A DNA stretch of 64,000 bases from Gammaproteobacteria bacterium (GTDB lineage: Bacteria; Pseudomonadota; Gammaproteobacteria; JAABTG01). The stretch spans positions 1,736,001 through 1,800,000 of the forward strand of contig JAXHLS010000002.1 in NCBI GenBank assembly GCA_034522055.1, given 5' to 3'. Position 1 is the first letter of the stretch. Each line of letters opens with the position of its first letter. Of the stretch, positions 63,531 to 64,000 are shown piece after piece. Position numbers and translations under genes: made by a program. The notes beneath the pieces were generated by a model. It made no database searches, was not told the DNA's origin, and worked only from the letters and a program-made list of their open reading frames with translations.

Positions 63531-63971
63531 TCAGTGCTCGGTGTTGTACTGGCGCTGTTTCTTCTCCCGCTGTTCCTGGGCCTCCACCGACAATGTGGCT
63601 ATGGGACGGGCCTCGAGGCGGGCCAGGCCGATCTCCTCGCCCGTGTCCTCGCAGTAGCCGTAGCTGCCGTCGTCGATGCGCCTCAGGGCCGCGTCGATCT
63701 TCGGCACCAGTTTGCGGTAGCGGTCGCGGGTGCGCAGTTCGAGGATGTTGTCGGATTCCTGGCTGGCCCGATCCGCCTCGTCTCCCACGGAACGCCCTTC
63801 GCCTTCGTTACGCAGGTGCTCCAGGGTACGCTGGGACTCGTCGAGCAGGGATTGGCGCCATTCGAGGAGCTTGCCGCGGAAGTAGGTGAGCTGGCGCGGG
63901 TTCATATACTCCTCGTCGGGGCTGGGCTTGTAGTCTGGCGGCAGTTTCTCTTCTTCTCTGGGCATGATCAT
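63531..63971 (-). CDS. dksA: DksA-type RNA polymerase-binding regulator, one-cysteine form
   Basis: DksA enters the RNA polymerase secondary channel and helps ppGpp control stable RNA and amino-acid promoters. The 146-residue protein has the long coiled coil with the tip D-x-x-D-x-A (GDEADRA) and the C-terminal CEDTGEEIGLARLEARPIAT. Of the four zinc-finger cysteines only the first remains; the others are Thr, Ser and Ala. ATG 63971 gives MIMPREEE; ATG 63965 is possible. Confidence 0.92.
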   Translation of the reverse strand: MIMPREEEKLPPDYKPSPDEEYMNPRQLTYFRGKLLEWRQSLLDESQRTLEHLRNEGEGRSVGDEADRASQESDNILELRTRDRYRKLVPKIDAALRRIDDGSYGYCEDTGEEIGLARLEARPIATLSVEAQEQREKKQRQYNTEH

Positions 63972-64000
63972 CGAACCACTACATGGTTTGGGGCCGGGGG

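Overview
The window looks like a piece of the origin-proximal chromosome of an autotrophic, oxygen-respiring gammaproteobacterium, probably a sulfur-oxidising member of the Chromatiales/Ectothiorhodospiraceae type. This rests on the gene order dnaN-recF-gyrB with two parS-like centromere sites, a complete bioBFHCD operon of gammaproteobacterial type, an aa3 cytochrome oxidase locus with full haem A and copper assembly genes, and a DabAB inorganic-carbon pump, which is characteristic of CO2-fixing chemolithotrophs. Coding DNA is GC-rich. The species cannot be fixed from the sequence alone.

Region 1 (1-22.5 kb) is orderly core genome: 5'-truncated dnaN, recF, gyrB; comF facing away from bioB; the biotin operon with overlapping genes; a DUF2244 gene behind a possible FNR/ANR box; coxB-ctaD-small TM gene-ctaG-ctaE; then SURF1, a thioredoxin-fold assembly protein, ctaA, ctaB, and the copper pump and assembly pair ccoI-ccoS. 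Together these genes make the biotin used in carboxylation and build the terminal oxidase (structural subunits, haem O/A, CuA/CuB delivery). rpoH follows at 22.8-23.7 kb with a degenerate CIRCE-like site upstream.

Region 2 (about 23.7-58.7 kb) is a mobile-DNA graveyard with small islands of host genes (porin, PEP-CTERM protein, Uma2, YkgJ, ComEA-like). It holds six copies of one REP-associated tyrosine transposase (RAYT) element, all in the same orientation, plus internally deleted derivatives; remnants of two IS21-type elements; a Mu/TniA-type transposase with an ExeA-type ATPase; an ISNCY-like element inserted in a group II intron remnant; an IS4 element with a 10-bp target duplication; a group II intron with a nonsense-broken reverse transcriptase; and a dispersed family of short palindromic units with CGCGAAAG-rich arms. 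Toxin-antitoxin modules are frequent: a nearly identical pair of MNT-HEPN modules 6.4 kb apart, a RelE/HigB-type module with a broken second copy, another RelE-XRE module, and a DUF433 antitoxin whose toxin partner was cut to 20 codons by a REP unit. Two copies of a TlpA-type thioredoxin region lie 9.1 kb apart and are damaged in different places.

Within region 2, 49.1-52.5 kb has the layout of an integron cassette array read on the minus strand: three attC-like sites lie between small genes, each gene starting just after one attC and two ending at or near the next. No integrase gene is in the window. I regard this array, the shared small acidic third gene of two unrelated ATPase-transposase elements, and the RAYT expansion as the most interesting parts.

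Region 3 (58.8-64 kb) returns to core-type genes: dabA and dabB (minus strand) for energised bicarbonate/CO2 uptake, a glycosyltransferase fragment, and a dksA-type regulator keeping only one of the four zinc-finger cysteines.
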